Shown here: positions 1-8,424 of the stretch, one piece after another
Layout: every line of letters begins with the position of its first letter
Numbering within the stretch: the first letter of the stretch is position 1
From: Candidatus Jordarchaeales archaeon
GTDB taxonomy: Archaea; Asgardarchaeota; Jordiarchaeia; Jordiarchaeales; Freyrarchaeaceae
Assembly: GCA_038889235.1 (NCBI GenBank)
Contig: JAWAHN010000001.1
Location: 1,027,636 to 1,090,802 of the forward strand
DNA: 63,167 bases
Direction of reading: 5' to 3'
The notes under the pieces: model-generated
Seen by the model: only the letters and a program-made list of their open reading frames with translations
Database searches by the model: none
Told to the model about the DNA's origin: nothing
Position numbers and translations under genes: made by a program

Positions 1-655
1 TATTTAAGGCGAAAAGAGAGTTCTGAGCAGCATTTAATCCACCAGCAGCTCTATCCCTAAATATCTCGTATGAACCTAAAGCTACGACTTTGCCCACTCC
101 GAACTCAGCAACAGCGGCAACGATAGCTTCTGGCGGCTCGGCGGTTTTGCTTGCAAAAGCCACACCTTCTGCATTTCCGCCAACAATTTTTAGTCCGCAG
201 CCTGCAGGGTAGCATATCTCGCTAAGTCCTTGCGTAACAGGGTGATCTGAGAAGCGCGTGACTCTTGGTATGTTTCTGCTCATGTAATTTTGCCTTTCAT
301 CAATGACTTGATTATTCTGAAAAGATATCCCAAATCTTTCAGCTATGGCGTTTAAGTTAGTTCTTAACCCCGGATCCCCTCCTGCATGACTCATGATCAA
401 AAGTCCTCCCCCGCGGGCTACAAAATTCACTATGGCATCCACTTCCGAAGGAGTAAACTTCGACTGATCAGGACAGGGGATTACCAGAATATCAAATTTC
501 TCTAGCTTTTCCTTGGTCACAGGCGGCTCTACCAGTCTAATACATTGAAATCCTTCTTTCTCAAGTAATCCCTTAAGCCCACTATAATTCAGTGCTAAGC
601 GTCCTCGCTCCTTTTGTGTTTCGTCAAAGAGGACCTTGTAATTAAAGGCGCTCAT
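1..655 (-). CDS. GIFT/ThuA-like domain protein, 3' end outside window
   Basis: The reading frame is open from an ATG at 655 (reverse strand) to the window edge, about 218 residues, with a good Shine-Dalgarno GGGAGGG just upstream. The product starts MSAFNYKVLFDETQKERG, then has beta-strand/loop patterns such as FDILVIPCP, a glycine-rich GGGLLIMSH and a late GKVVALGSYEIFRD. This is the layout of the class I glutamine-amidotransferase-like GIFT (IFT52-like)/ThuA fold, which often binds sugars or acts as a scaffold rather than an enzyme. No signal peptide is visible. It is divergent from the DNA polymerase gene. The stop lies beyond base 1, so total length and C-terminal domains are unknown. The family call is by pattern only. 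Confidence 0.6.
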   Translation of the reverse strand, partial: MSAFNYKVLFDETQKERGRLALNYSGLKGLLEKEGFQCIRLVEPPVTKEKLEKFDILVIPCPDQSKFTPSEVDAIVNFVARGGGLLIMSHAGGDPGLRTNLNAIAERFGISFQNNQVIDERQNYMSRNIPRVTRFSDHPVTQGLSEICYPAGCGLKIVGGNAEGVAFASKTAEPPEAIVAAVAEFGVGKVVALGSYEIFRDRAAGGLNAAQNSLFALN

Positions 656-861
656 ACTTTCCCTCCCATTACCATTTTAATTTCGCCTACTCGTGAATAA
701 AATAATACTTTCCTGTAGTAGAAATTAATTTCTCTCCTATAAATCAGAGCAACTGCATGTAATAAAAGACGTTTTAGCAAACTCCAAAAAATTCCCATTA
801 CACTTTCAAGCCTTTGCGCTCTAAACCCTAAGATTGGAGTGGATTTTTCTACTACACAAAC

Positions 862-870
862 TTATTTAAG
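862..870 (+). promoter_or_regulatory. TATA-like box upstream of polB
   Basis: TTATTTAAG sits about 35 bases before the polB ATG, at a plausible distance for an archaeal TATA box serving a short leader that carries the Shine-Dalgarno GGGAGGG at 892-898. Confidence 0.4.
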
Positions 871-903
871 GGTTTACCTTCATAATTACTAGGGAGGGCT
901 CCA

Positions 904-3552
904 ATGTACAAGGAAACCACCCTTTTGCAATTCCTTTCCTCTTCTAATGAAAAAACTAAAGAAAGCGATAAGAAAAATGGTACTAAACCTCCCAACTACA
1001 CGAATAAAGAAGATAGCATTTTGTCTCAACCTCATACAGATAAGGATACCCATCTTACACCAAAAGAAACTGGTGCATGCCTCCTTATTTCAGTAGATTA
1101 TGATGGTGAGCGAAATTGTGCTTATGTGCGCTTATATGATCCAGATAGCGGTAAACTCTTCTTTTGGTATGACAACACTGGGCATCGCCCCTACTGTCTT
1201 TCCGATCTTAGTGTTGAAGAATTGAAAAAGAATCCGAAGTTGATGTCGCATAGCGGCTTGGTAGGGTTCGAAGAAGTAGAGAAGTATGATCCTCTTCACG
1301 ACAGAAAAGTGAAAATGACAAAGGTTATTGGGAGTAATCCTCTGGCGATAGGAGGCTCCCCCTCTTCTATTAGAGAAATTCTTCCCAACGCGTGGGAGGA
1401 TAAGATACCCTACCATCATTGTTACATTTTCGATAGAAAATTAACTCCCGGAATGTTCTGGAGAATTAGAGATGGAAATTTGGAAAAAGTTGACCTAAAT
1501 TTTGGAGAAGAGAAAGCCATTATGGAGTTATTTAAAAATGAACCAAAGGAAGTTCAGGAAATTTTAGCCGAATTCTTACCATTGTTCATGGCGCCGGTTC
1601 CGGACATCAAGCGTGTTGCTGTAGACATAGAGGTCCTCAGTGAGGTTGACAGGATTCCTGACCCTGAAGCAGCCGAAAACGAAGTGTTATGCGCTGCTTT
1701 AGTGTCAAATGATGGAGTTTCTAAGGTTCTCGTTTTGGAAAGAGAGGGTATGAATAAGGGTGAGGTCCCCAAAGAGTTGGTTGGCAAGTTTACCGTAGAA
1801 TATTTTGCAAGTGAAATTGACCTCTTAAAGAGGCTTTTTAGTGAAATCGACAGATACCCGGTGGTTTTAACTTTTAATGGTGACAACTTTGACTTCAATT
1901 ATTTATACCATAGAGCCTTAAAGTTAGGCTTCTCCAAAGAGGAGATCCCAATATTCCTGACTAAAGATGCGGCCTGTCTTCGTTACGGTGTGCACATAGA
2001 CCTCTATAAGTTCTTTCACAACAAGTCGATACAGGTTTATGCCTTCTCGGGCAAATACAAGGAAGAAACACTTGACGCTATTTCCAAAGCACTTATCAAC
2101 GTTGGTAAAATACAGATTGAAGAGGACATATCTCAATTACCGCTTCTCCTGTTAGCTGCGTACTGCTGGCAGGACGCATACATAACTCTTGAGCTAACGC
2201 GTTTCGATGATAACTTGGTAATGAAACTAATCGTTTTAATGATGAGGATTTCACACTTGCCTATGGGGGACTTGGTTAGGCAAGGAGTGTCCTCTTGGAT
2301 TAAGAGTCTTTTCTACTATGAGCATAGAGCGAGAGGGTACCTTATTTCTAGACCGGAGGACATATTATCGATGAAAAACGTAAGAGACACAGAGCCCATA
2401 ACGAAAGATAAAAAGTTCAAAGGAGCTAAAGTTGTTAAACCGAAACCTGGAGTACACTTCAATGTTGCGGTATTAGACTTCGCCTCACTCTACCCGAGCA
2501 TAATAAAAGAATATAATCTAAGTTATGAGACCGTGAGATGTCCTCATGAAGAATGCCGCACCAACATTGTTCCGGAAACATCTCACTGGGTTTGCACCAA
2601 GAGACGGGGGATGAGCTCGCTTATAATCGGCTTCCTAAGAGATGTACGTGTTAAATGGTTTAAACCTAAATCTAAAGATAAGGGGTTAAGCGAAGAATTA
2701 CGAAAATGGTATTCCGTTGTTGAACGGGCGCTTAAAGTTTTCATAAACGCGAGTTACGGGGTTTTTGGAGCCGAACATTTTCCATTCTATTGTTTACCCG
2801 TAGCGGAAAGTACTGCTGCTATAGGCAGATATACAATAGAAGCAACTATAAGTAAAGCGCAGGAGCTCTCCCTAGAAATTATCTATGGAGACACAGACAG
2901 CGTGTTTATAAAGAATCCTCAGAGAGAGAAGGTGGAAGAATTAATTAAGTGGGCCCAGACCACACTCAACGTAGATTTAGACGTAGACAAGGTCTACCGC
3001 TATGTCGCTTTTTCTGAAAGAAAGAAGAATTATCTGGGAGTCTTCGAGGATGGCGCAGTAGATATCAAAGGTCTCACTGGAAGAAAACGCAACTCTCCAC
3101 AGTTCATTCAGGAAGCATTTCTAAGAATGGTTGAAGTGTTAAGCAAAGTGCGTTCTGAGAAAGACTTTAACGAAGCGAAAGACAAGATAGAAGAAATAGC
3201 ACGTACATGCTACCTGAAAGTCCAGAGGAAAGAGTACAGCCTTGAGGAATTTGCATTCCGTGTGCAGCTAAATAAGCCCCTTAAGGGCTATGTAAAAACA
3301 ACGCCGCAACACGTCAAGGCCGCTATGCAACTCTCTTCCTTTGGGAAAGATATCAAACCCGGCGACATAATCTCATTTGTCAAGGTTAAGGGGAAGGAGG
3401 GGGTCAAGCCCGTAGCTCTGGCCAAAAAAGAGGAAATAGATGTTGAAAAGTACAAGGAGTACCTCCGTACAGCGTTTGAACAGGTTTTAGATGCATTAGG
3501 ATTAGATTTCGACAGAATTGTCGGATTAACAAGACTAGAATCCTGGATTTGA
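904..3552 (+). CDS. polB: Family B DNA polymerase with 3'-5' exonuclease
   Basis: Replicative or repair DNA polymerase of 882 residues, a usual length plus a polar N-terminal extension of about 60 residues. The exonuclease motifs are intact: D241-I-E243, Exo II around residue 325 (FNGDNFDF) and Exo III with Y420/D424. The polymerase motifs are intact: motif A DFASLYPS from D525, motif B with NASYG near 613-618, motif C YGDTDS at about 661-666. No intein interrupts the active-site motifs where inteins usually insert. The start ATG follows GGGAGGG by 6 bases. Family B polymerase together with PolD in the same window argues against Crenarchaeota, which lack PolD. Confidence 0.95.
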   Translation: MYKETTLLQFLSSSNEKTKESDKKNGTKPPNYTNKEDSILSQPHTDKDTHLTPKETGACLLISVDYDGERNCAYVRLYDPDSGKLFFWYDNTGHRPYCLSDLSVEELKKNPKLMSHSGLVGFEEVEKYDPLHDRKVKMTKVIGSNPLAIGGSPSSIREILPNAWEDKIPYHHCYIFDRKLTPGMFWRIRDGNLEKVDLNFGEEKAIMELFKNEPKEVQEILAEFLPLFMAPVPDIKRVAVDIEVLSEVDRIPDPEAAENEVLCAALVSNDGVSKVLVLEREGMNKGEVPKELVGKFTVEYFASEIDLLKRLFSEIDRYPVVLTFNGDNFDFNYLYHRALKLGFSKEEIPIFLTKDAACLRYGVHIDLYKFFHNKSIQVYAFSGKYKEETLDAISKALINVGKIQIEEDISQLPLLLLAAYCWQDAYITLELTRFDDNLVMKLIVLMMRISHLPMGDLVRQGVSSWIKSLFYYEHRARGYLISRPEDILSMKNVRDTEPITKDKKFKGAKVVKPKPGVHFNVAVLDFASLYPSIIKEYNLSYETVRCPHEECRTNIVPETSHWVCTKRRGMSSLIIGFLRDVRVKWFKPKSKDKGLSEELRKWYSVVERALKVFINASYGVFGAEHFPFYCLPVAESTAAIGRYTIEATISKAQELSLEIIYGDTDSVFIKNPQREKVEELIKWAQTTLNVDLDVDKVYRYVAFSERKKNYLGVFEDGAVDIKGLTGRKRNSPQFIQEAFLRMVEVLSKVRSEKDFNEAKDKIEEIARTCYLKVQRKEYSLEEFAFRVQLNKPLKGYVKTTPQHVKAAMQLSSFGKDIKPGDIISFVKVKGKEGVKPVALAKKEEIDVEKYKEYLRTAFEQVLDALGLDFDRIVGLTRLESWI

Positions 3553-3666
3553 CCACATTTGATCGTTTATCAAAGAATATTCAGTGCTCTTCCTTTTGAA
3601 CACTTAGAGTTTAGAGTAAAACTTTTTACTTAGGGACTTTCTTTTTATTTCTTAAAAGTAAGGTTC

Positions 3667-4677
3667 GTGGTGTTACTTATGGAAATACGTGACCTCTTGG
3701 CTCGTAATGTACTGTTAATTGTAGATCCGTATACTCTGGGAAGGGATGCTGACGATTTTATGGCTGAATTTGGGGGATACATGGGGCAGATCGCTGCTGT
3801 GGCGAAGGATGAGGAGGGATTTGCACTTTATGACAGCAAGTATGCTCCCTTACACGAAAAACATGGAAACTTTTTTTCAACTATAGCTGAAGCCGCCGGC
3901 GCTGTTGGGATCACGCTCTACGCGGTAATCAACACGTTCATTGATAATTACTATGCTGTCGACCCTAGTTACAAGACTTATAATTCCGAGGGTGTTGCCG
4001 CCGAAGGATTCGTCTGCCCAAATAGGAGTGCTTTTTGGAGCTACTTAGCAAACATAGCTGATGAACTGTCTGCATATCCAATAAAAGGAATAATCCTCCA
4101 GGGCCTCTCTTACATACGCGAAAATTACTGTTTTTGCAATACTTGCAAGAACGAGTTTGCAAAAGTTGCCGGTCTTAATTTCGTAGCGAGTTTTGAATCA
4201 CTGCGTGATGACCCCGAAGTTCTCTCCAAATGGTTTGAGTGGCGTGCTGAAAAAATTAAAAGCGTGGTAGCAAAGATACATGAAGTTGTTAAAGAAAAAG
4301 GTGTTGAAGTTCTTCCTATGGTGAACCTTGACCCGGGTGTAGGTTATCAAAATGGGGCTTACACGCACTTCGGACAAAAGATAGAAGCCCTTTCAGAGAT
4401 TACTGGGCATGTTCTGATAAACCTTAATTCATGGTCTCCCGTCCTACCTAAAATTGACACGCCGGAATTTAACGCCCTAATTCAAAACCTTCTGCCACTC
4501 AGAAACATAACCGCCAGACGCAGAAAAATCTCCTTTATGTACTGGGCGTTCACTGAAGAAGACGAGTTTGAGTCACTAAAGAAGCTAGCGAGCTTCTTCA
4601 ACGCAACTAAGATCGTAGCATACCCGAAATTTCCACGTAATTACAGACGTTGGCGCGAACTCCACTTAAACATCTAA
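3667..4677 (+). CDS. Glycoside-hydrolase-like TIM-barrel protein
   Basis: 336-residue soluble protein without signal peptide. It shows alternating strand/helix repeats, aromatic-rich segments and the motif YCFCNTCKNEF near residues 155-165, a Cys pattern found in putative glycoside-hydrolase-like barrels (GHL families). Later segments such as VEVLPMVNLDPGVGY and ISFMYWAF look like barrel strands with acidic or aromatic active-site loops. Substrate cannot be told. The start is uncertain: GTG at 3667 or 3670 lies near AAGG, and an ATG lies at 3679. It stands alone between polB and a convergent zinc-ribbon gene. It could also be a non-catalytic barrel. Confidence 0.55.
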   Translation: MVLLMEIRDLLARNVLLIVDPYTLGRDADDFMAEFGGYMGQIAAVAKDEEGFALYDSKYAPLHEKHGNFFSTIAEAAGAVGITLYAVINTFIDNYYAVDPSYKTYNSEGVAAEGFVCPNRSAFWSYLANIADELSAYPIKGIILQGLSYIRENYCFCNTCKNEFAKVAGLNFVASFESLRDDPEVLSKWFEWRAEKIKSVVAKIHEVVKEKGVEVLPMVNLDPGVGYQNGAYTHFGQKIEALSEITGHVLINLNSWSPVLPKIDTPEFNALIQNLLPLRNITARRRKISFMYWAFTEEDEFESLKKLASFFNATKIVAYPKFPRNYRRWRELHLNI

Positions 4678-4723
4678 AGCACTTTTTAACCTTCTGCATC
4701 TGAATTTGTTTCCTTCTTTATCT

Positions 4724-5281
4724 TTAACGTAGAGAGTGCCCGCATCTTTTGCAGAATCTGGCGTCTGAGGGGAGTGTTTCCCCACAAAAGATGCAAAATA
4801 TTTTGCTTCCTTCAGAACTTACATTACTTTCAGAGTCTGGTCGCCGCTTATTAAAATAGTAAATTCCTCCATCACTAAATGTCCCGATGTTATCCCTTGT
4901 GGAGTAATACTCTTTTTGCACTTCACTGATACTCCAAAGCCCCTTAGCATACTCTATAAACTTGTTATGCATGTAACGTTTTATCTTCAAATAATCATCT
5001 TCTGACAACCCTAGAAGTCTTAATGCCTCATCTCTGGTCGCGCACTTTTTCTCCAAACCACAGCAGTATGCAAGGCTACCGTAGCAAGTCATGGCCATAG
5101 CCTTATCTTGAAGGCTTTGAAAAACTGGGTGAATTCGTTCGCTGCCAATGACCAGTATCCCTCCCGCCTCCACTCTTACGTCGGCAAATCCCTCCTTTAT
5201 GAGGGCACTCAGAACTTTGTCGGCAGGATATACGCGCCCATCTATCACTATGTTTCCCTCTGCTTTTGGGGTGCACCCCAT
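4724..5281 (-). CDS. Cys-rich domain plus C-terminal zinc-ribbon protein
   Basis: About 185 residues. The N-terminal half has GNIVIDGRVYPADKVLSALIKEGF, then a cysteine-rich stretch TCYGSLAYCCGLEKKC followed by RDEALRLLGLSEDDYLKIK. The C-terminus is a double-CxxC zinc ribbon (CIFCGE...CKRCGHSL). The YCCG..K.C..RD..L..LGL pattern recalls the domain of methanogenesis marker protein 9, but this is from memory and the match is tentative. The ATG at 5281 is preceded by AAGGTGAT at good spacing and is preferred to the GTG at 5290. It is divergent from the ESCRT cluster. Function unknown. Confidence 0.5.
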   Translation of the reverse strand: MGCTPKAEGNIVIDGRVYPADKVLSALIKEGFADVRVEAGGILVIGSERIHPVFQSLQDKAMAMTCYGSLAYCCGLEKKCATRDEALRLLGLSEDDYLKIKRYMHNKFIEYAKGLWSISEVQKEYYSTRDNIGTFSDGGIYYFNKRRPDSESNVSSEGSKIFCIFCGETLPSDARFCKRCGHSLR

Positions 5282-5445
5282 TCCAATCACCTTGAAGGAG
5301 GAAGAGGGTACATTTTGTCGTCGATTTCTTCTCTTAGCGGTCTCTGTTTAAAAACACCTGTAATATTCAGATTTTGTCCATATCAAAAGTTTTAATTTTC
5401 GTAGCATGGTATATGAATTAATGGAATTAAAAGGGGCTGACTAAG

Positions 5446-6234
5446 TTGTCTAGTGATGATTTTGAACGCATACTTGCCCAAGAAGCGCAATTGATGTATC
5501 AGCGTGCTAGCGGTTTCTCACCGGTGAAAGGCGATCTGACAGTCTGGAGAGGGGAAATAGAAGGTAGAGGAGAGTATAGAGGTCTCAAATTTGAGGTTGA
5601 AATAAAAATCCCCCCAACTTTTCCACAAGACCCTCCGTCTGTTAGGATGCTTTCCCCTACTGATCACCCCAACGTGGATCCAGAAACGGGACGCGTTCGT
5701 CTAAGCATTTTAGATCAATGGCGGCCAGAATACCACGTCTACCACGTTGTTAACACAATTAAGGGAACATTTGCTAGAGTACCTCCTCGCCCCCTCTTTA
5801 AACCGCACATAAAGAAAGTTATGGTGTCAGCAATTGCTCCGGGTGAACCTTCACAGGTTGCTTCACCTGAAACCGCTGAGAAATTAAGCGCATTAGAGAG
5901 CCAGATTAAGGAACTTCAAAGAAAACTTCAGGAGAAAGATGAGGAAATTGCCTACCTTAAAGGTCGACTAACAACGCAAATAACCCCTGAAGTTAAAGCT
6001 GACCGCGTTAGCGCTATCAAAGTAGATGTCGATGAGCAGCTAGAATTGGAGAGCGAAAAAATAGCAATAGAAGACCTATTGAGATCGCTTGAAGAAAAGT
6101 TTGAAAGTGGGGAAATAGACCCGACAGACTACACACGCCTATACAGGAAGTACAAGAAAGAGTGGTATATAGTTACAAAGAAGCTTCGAATGCTTAAAAG
6201 TTTACCGAACCCAAGCTCTGGAGGAGAACGTTAA
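5446..6234 (+). CDS. ESCRT-I subunit Vps23/TSG101-like (UEV, coiled coil, steadiness box)
   Basis: 262 residues in three parts. Residues 1-125 have the ubiquitin-conjugating (E2) fold with FPQDPP in place of YPFxPP and HPNV. The position of the E2 catalytic cysteine is arginine/leucine (GRVRLSIL), so it is an inactive UEV domain. Residues about 142-180 are a coiled coil. Residues about 195-250 (IAIEDLLRSLEEKFESG...DYTRLYRKYKKEWYIVTKKL) match the Vps23 steadiness box that assembles ESCRT-I. The start is TTG after AAGGGG. It overlaps the next gene by one base (TAATG), so the three genes are probably one operon. In eukaryotes this subunit binds ubiquitinated cargo; that role here is inference. 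Confidence 0.88.
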   Translation: MSSDDFERILAQEAQLMYQRASGFSPVKGDLTVWRGEIEGRGEYRGLKFEVEIKIPPTFPQDPPSVRMLSPTDHPNVDPETGRVRLSILDQWRPEYHVYHVVNTIKGTFARVPPRPLFKPHIKKVMVSAIAPGEPSQVASPETAEKLSALESQIKELQRKLQEKDEEIAYLKGRLTTQITPEVKADRVSAIKVDVDEQLELESEKIAIEDLLRSLEEKFESGEIDPTDYTRLYRKYKKEWYIVTKKLRMLKSLPNPSSGGER

Positions 6235-6902
6235 TGAGCATGGCCGAAAAAGTGAAATCACAGCGTGGAAACGAAAATTTGCGGCTTCAGTTGGAAGGAG
6301 AGCTATACGGATGCATCGCTACACTTGACATGCTAAGCAAGGTTTATGAAAACGGGTTAATCGATGCAGATACCTATAGAAGACAATTAGAGTGGCATGT
6401 TAAACGCATTGTAAATGTGCGCTCAAGACTTGAAAGAGAGGGCTTCGATCTAAGGAAATTTGTTGAGGAAAACCAAATACTTAAAGATTATCCTTTCGCC
6501 TCTGCTAAGCTTCGGCTAATATCACCCGACGGCGCTACAATAAGGTCTGAAGATGAAATTCCTATAGAAGCGCTTAAAGTTTCCCCCTCTGTTCTCGCTT
6601 CGAAAACTGCTGATGTTATCTCAAACTTGATAACATTAATGGATTCGTTGCAGCTGAAGGATTACGCCCGAGTGGACGTTATTGTCCCCATACTTGATGA
6701 GCTACTTCTCCAACTTGAAAAGTTCCCCGGGTTGGATGGAGCGGAATACTGGGTTTACAAAGAGGCTAAAATTTGGCGTGACAAGCTGAAAGATCTACCC
6801 CCTGACATGATTCTTGAAGAAGAAGATGCTAAAAAAATGGGGTACAACGCATACCGCTGGTATCGTGACTTTAAGCAACGGCTTAAAGACCTAACACTGT
6901 GA
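6234..6902 (+). CDS. ESCRT-I subunit Vps28-like
   Basis: 222 residues. The N-terminal helical region (ATLDMLSKVYENGLIDADTY, then FVEENQILKDYPFASAKLRL) follows the Vps28 N-terminal core, where a helical hairpin is followed by F...F.LDCPLA.ERI. The C-terminal region (about 125-222) with ISNLITLMDSLQLKDYARVD and VPILDELLLQLEKFP follows the Vps28 C-terminal four-helix domain, which contacts ESCRT-II in yeast. Start ATG at 6234 with GGAGG upstream; a second ATG is at 6240. It sits between Vps23-like and Vps22-like genes with overlapping ends, which strongly supports the assignment. Confidence 0.85.
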   Translation: MSMAEKVKSQRGNENLRLQLEGELYGCIATLDMLSKVYENGLIDADTYRRQLEWHVKRIVNVRSRLEREGFDLRKFVEENQILKDYPFASAKLRLISPDGATIRSEDEIPIEALKVSPSVLASKTADVISNLITLMDSLQLKDYARVDVIVPILDELLLQLEKFPGLDGAEYWVYKEAKIWRDKLKDLPPDMILEEEDAKKMGYNAYRWYRDFKQRLKDLTL

Positions 6903-6916
6903 GGGAGGTCAGCATT

Positions 6917-7651
6917 TTGGGTTTACGCGAAATCCGTGAAAGAATTGAGATGAAGAAAAGTATGGAAAAAAAGGCTCTCGAACTTAAACTGGAAGAACTA
7001 GAGAAGGAGCTTGAAAACGCGATGATGGTCAAAGAGAAGATAGAAAGTATCGCTGAAAAGTACGGAGTTATCATAGCGGCTAGTCCTAAATTTCAAGAGG
7101 AAGTAAAGCTTCTAAGAGAAAAATACGGGATACCCGAAAGCGCGGTCATATCTCAAATAGTGAAAGAGGAAGACGTGTTAAAAGAAAGAATGTTTGGCCT
7201 ATCTAAGAGCATAGATTACGAAAAACTTGGATTATTGATCTATCAACGTGCACTTTTCAGGCGTAAGGAAACGGGAGGGGTCATGTCCCTTGGGGAAGTG
7301 TGCCTCCTGATAGACACAGGCAAGCTCAAAGGTAAAATTAAAATGGATGATGTGAAGCGCGCTCTTAAAGAATTGGAGAAAAAACGTGTAATTCCCGGGT
7401 TACGCCAGCTTAAATCAGGAGTGGAAATCGCTATATTTATTCCGGCTGAGTTAAGTGACGATCAAAATGAAGTTCTAAATTTGGCTAGTGAAAAAGGCTT
7501 CATCACGTTAGAAGAATTAATGGTGAAGACTGGTTGGACAAAAGAGCGAGCTGAAAGAGTACTAAAATCGTTAGAAGAAAGTGGGATTGCCAGGAAAGAA
7601 GAAAGTTATGCATATGGAGAAAAATATTACTTCCCCGGACTAACTCGTTGA
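6917..7651 (+). CDS. ESCRT-II subunit Vps22/SNF8 (EAP30 domain)
   Basis: About 244 residues. It opens with GLREIRERI, a basic coiled coil, then IAEKYGVIIAASPKFQEEVKLLREKYGI, which parallels the SNF8 segment with KNPEFR..F..MC..IGVDP. Two winged-helix domains follow (GGVMSLGEV...DDVKRALKELEKKRVIPG and FIPAELSDDQNEVLNLASEKGFITLEELMVKTGW...ERVLKSLEESGIA), ending in a YYFPGL motif comparable to YWLPAL. The TTG at 6917 has GGGAGGT at ideal spacing and is chosen over the overlapping GTG at 6899. In eukaryotes ESCRT-II bridges ESCRT-I and ESCRT-III. No Vps25 or Vps36 gene adjoins it here. Confidence 0.85.
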   Translation: MGLREIRERIEMKKSMEKKALELKLEELEKELENAMMVKEKIESIAEKYGVIIAASPKFQEEVKLLREKYGIPESAVISQIVKEEDVLKERMFGLSKSIDYEKLGLLIYQRALFRRKETGGVMSLGEVCLLIDTGKLKGKIKMDDVKRALKELEKKRVIPGLRQLKSGVEIAIFIPAELSDDQNEVLNLASEKGFITLEELMVKTGWTKERAERVLKSLEESGIARKEESYAYGEKYYFPGLTR

Positions 7652-8107
7652 ACTTGTTTTATCTTTTCCTTCCCCTAGTGGTTTTCCATCTATTGTCATC
7701 ATAGGCCTTGCAGGTATACCCGCCCAAACTTGGTTTGGCGGTATTCTAGTGCCTGATAGTACTAAGGACATCGCCCCAACTACAGAGTTATCTCCTATTT
7801 CAACATCTGGGAATATTACGCTGTTTCCGCCTATGACAACATTCTTTCCTATCTTAACTCTTCCTATGCGCAATTTCCCCCTGTCGAACACATGCCCCGA
7901 AATTATGGATCCACCTCCAGCTATAGAACCATCTCCCATTTCCACTAGATATGGGTCTGCTACAAACGAAGCCATGGAACCCTTTCCCATTTTAGCTCCA
8001 AGTCGTCTTAGCACGTATGCTCCAAGCCCTGGCATGCCAAATGGCCTGTTCCTGGCGAGGGGCTTCCCTACGCCAGTTCGAACCCTATATAGTGGAGAGC
8101 AAGGCAT
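7640..8107 (-). CDS. Left-handed beta-helix (hexapeptide) acyltransferase domain
   Basis: 155 residues dominated by hexapeptide repeats (IGRVKIGKNVVIGGNSVIFPDVEIGDNSVVGAMSLVLSG) and closing with PPNQVWAGIPARPM, as in LbetaH acyl/acetyltransferases. The N-terminal part GAYVLRRLGAKMGKGS resembles the segment that joins a membrane domain to the beta-helix in Pls-type enzymes. The ATG at 8107 has no Shine-Dalgarno and lies inside the 3' end of the upstream membrane ORF, in another frame. It is therefore likely the second half of one gene, or is translated by coupling. Confidence 0.65.
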   Translation of the reverse strand: MPCSPLYRVRTGVGKPLARNRPFGMPGLGAYVLRRLGAKMGKGSMASFVADPYLVEMGDGSIAGGGSIISGHVFDRGKLRIGRVKIGKNVVIGGNSVIFPDVEIGDNSVVGAMSLVLSGTRIPPNQVWAGIPARPMMTIDGKPLGEGKDKTSSTS

Positions 8108-8424
8108 GTTACTAATCCGTTACGAAGCCAGTTCACCACGTTGGGGTTTCTTGGGCTCATCTCGTGCACTCCCTCCTCTACCGGCCTTATGGATCGTCCT
8201 GCCATGAACAGCAACGTTAAATTAAATGTCCACCTCGCGATAACATAGTATGCAGGTGCCAGAGCTACTAGCAGAAATAATGGTAACCTGAGAACTTCCA
8301 TCATGAAGTAGACTAAAACCACGACTGGAATTATCCCTACAGTAGATGCGGCCAATAGGTACCCGACTAATAACCCGAGTAAGTTCGGAACTTTTTCCTC
8401 CCTTTTTTCATTGCTCAATTCCAA
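8068..8424 (-). CDS. Membrane-anchor half of a probable split acyltransferase
   Basis: 118 residues with about three hydrophobic segments (LLGLLVGYLLAASTVGIIPV, VVVLVYFMMEVLRLPLFLLV, FNLTLLFMAGRS) and a tail NVVNWLRNGLVTCLALHYIG that runs out of frame into the hexapeptide ORF. Proteins with the same order, membrane segments then beta-helix, usually occur as one chain. Overlap with the next ORF is 40 bases. Start is TTG at 8424 or 8418 after GGGGGG. Either a frameshift mutation, a sequencing error, programmed frameshifting, or a true gene split explains the arrangement. Confidence 0.5.
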   Translation of the reverse strand: MELSNEKREEKVPNLLGLLVGYLLAASTVGIIPVVVLVYFMMEVLRLPLFLLVALAPAYYVIARWTFNLTLLFMAGRSIRPVEEGVHEMSPRNPNVVNWLRNGLVTCLALHYIGFELA

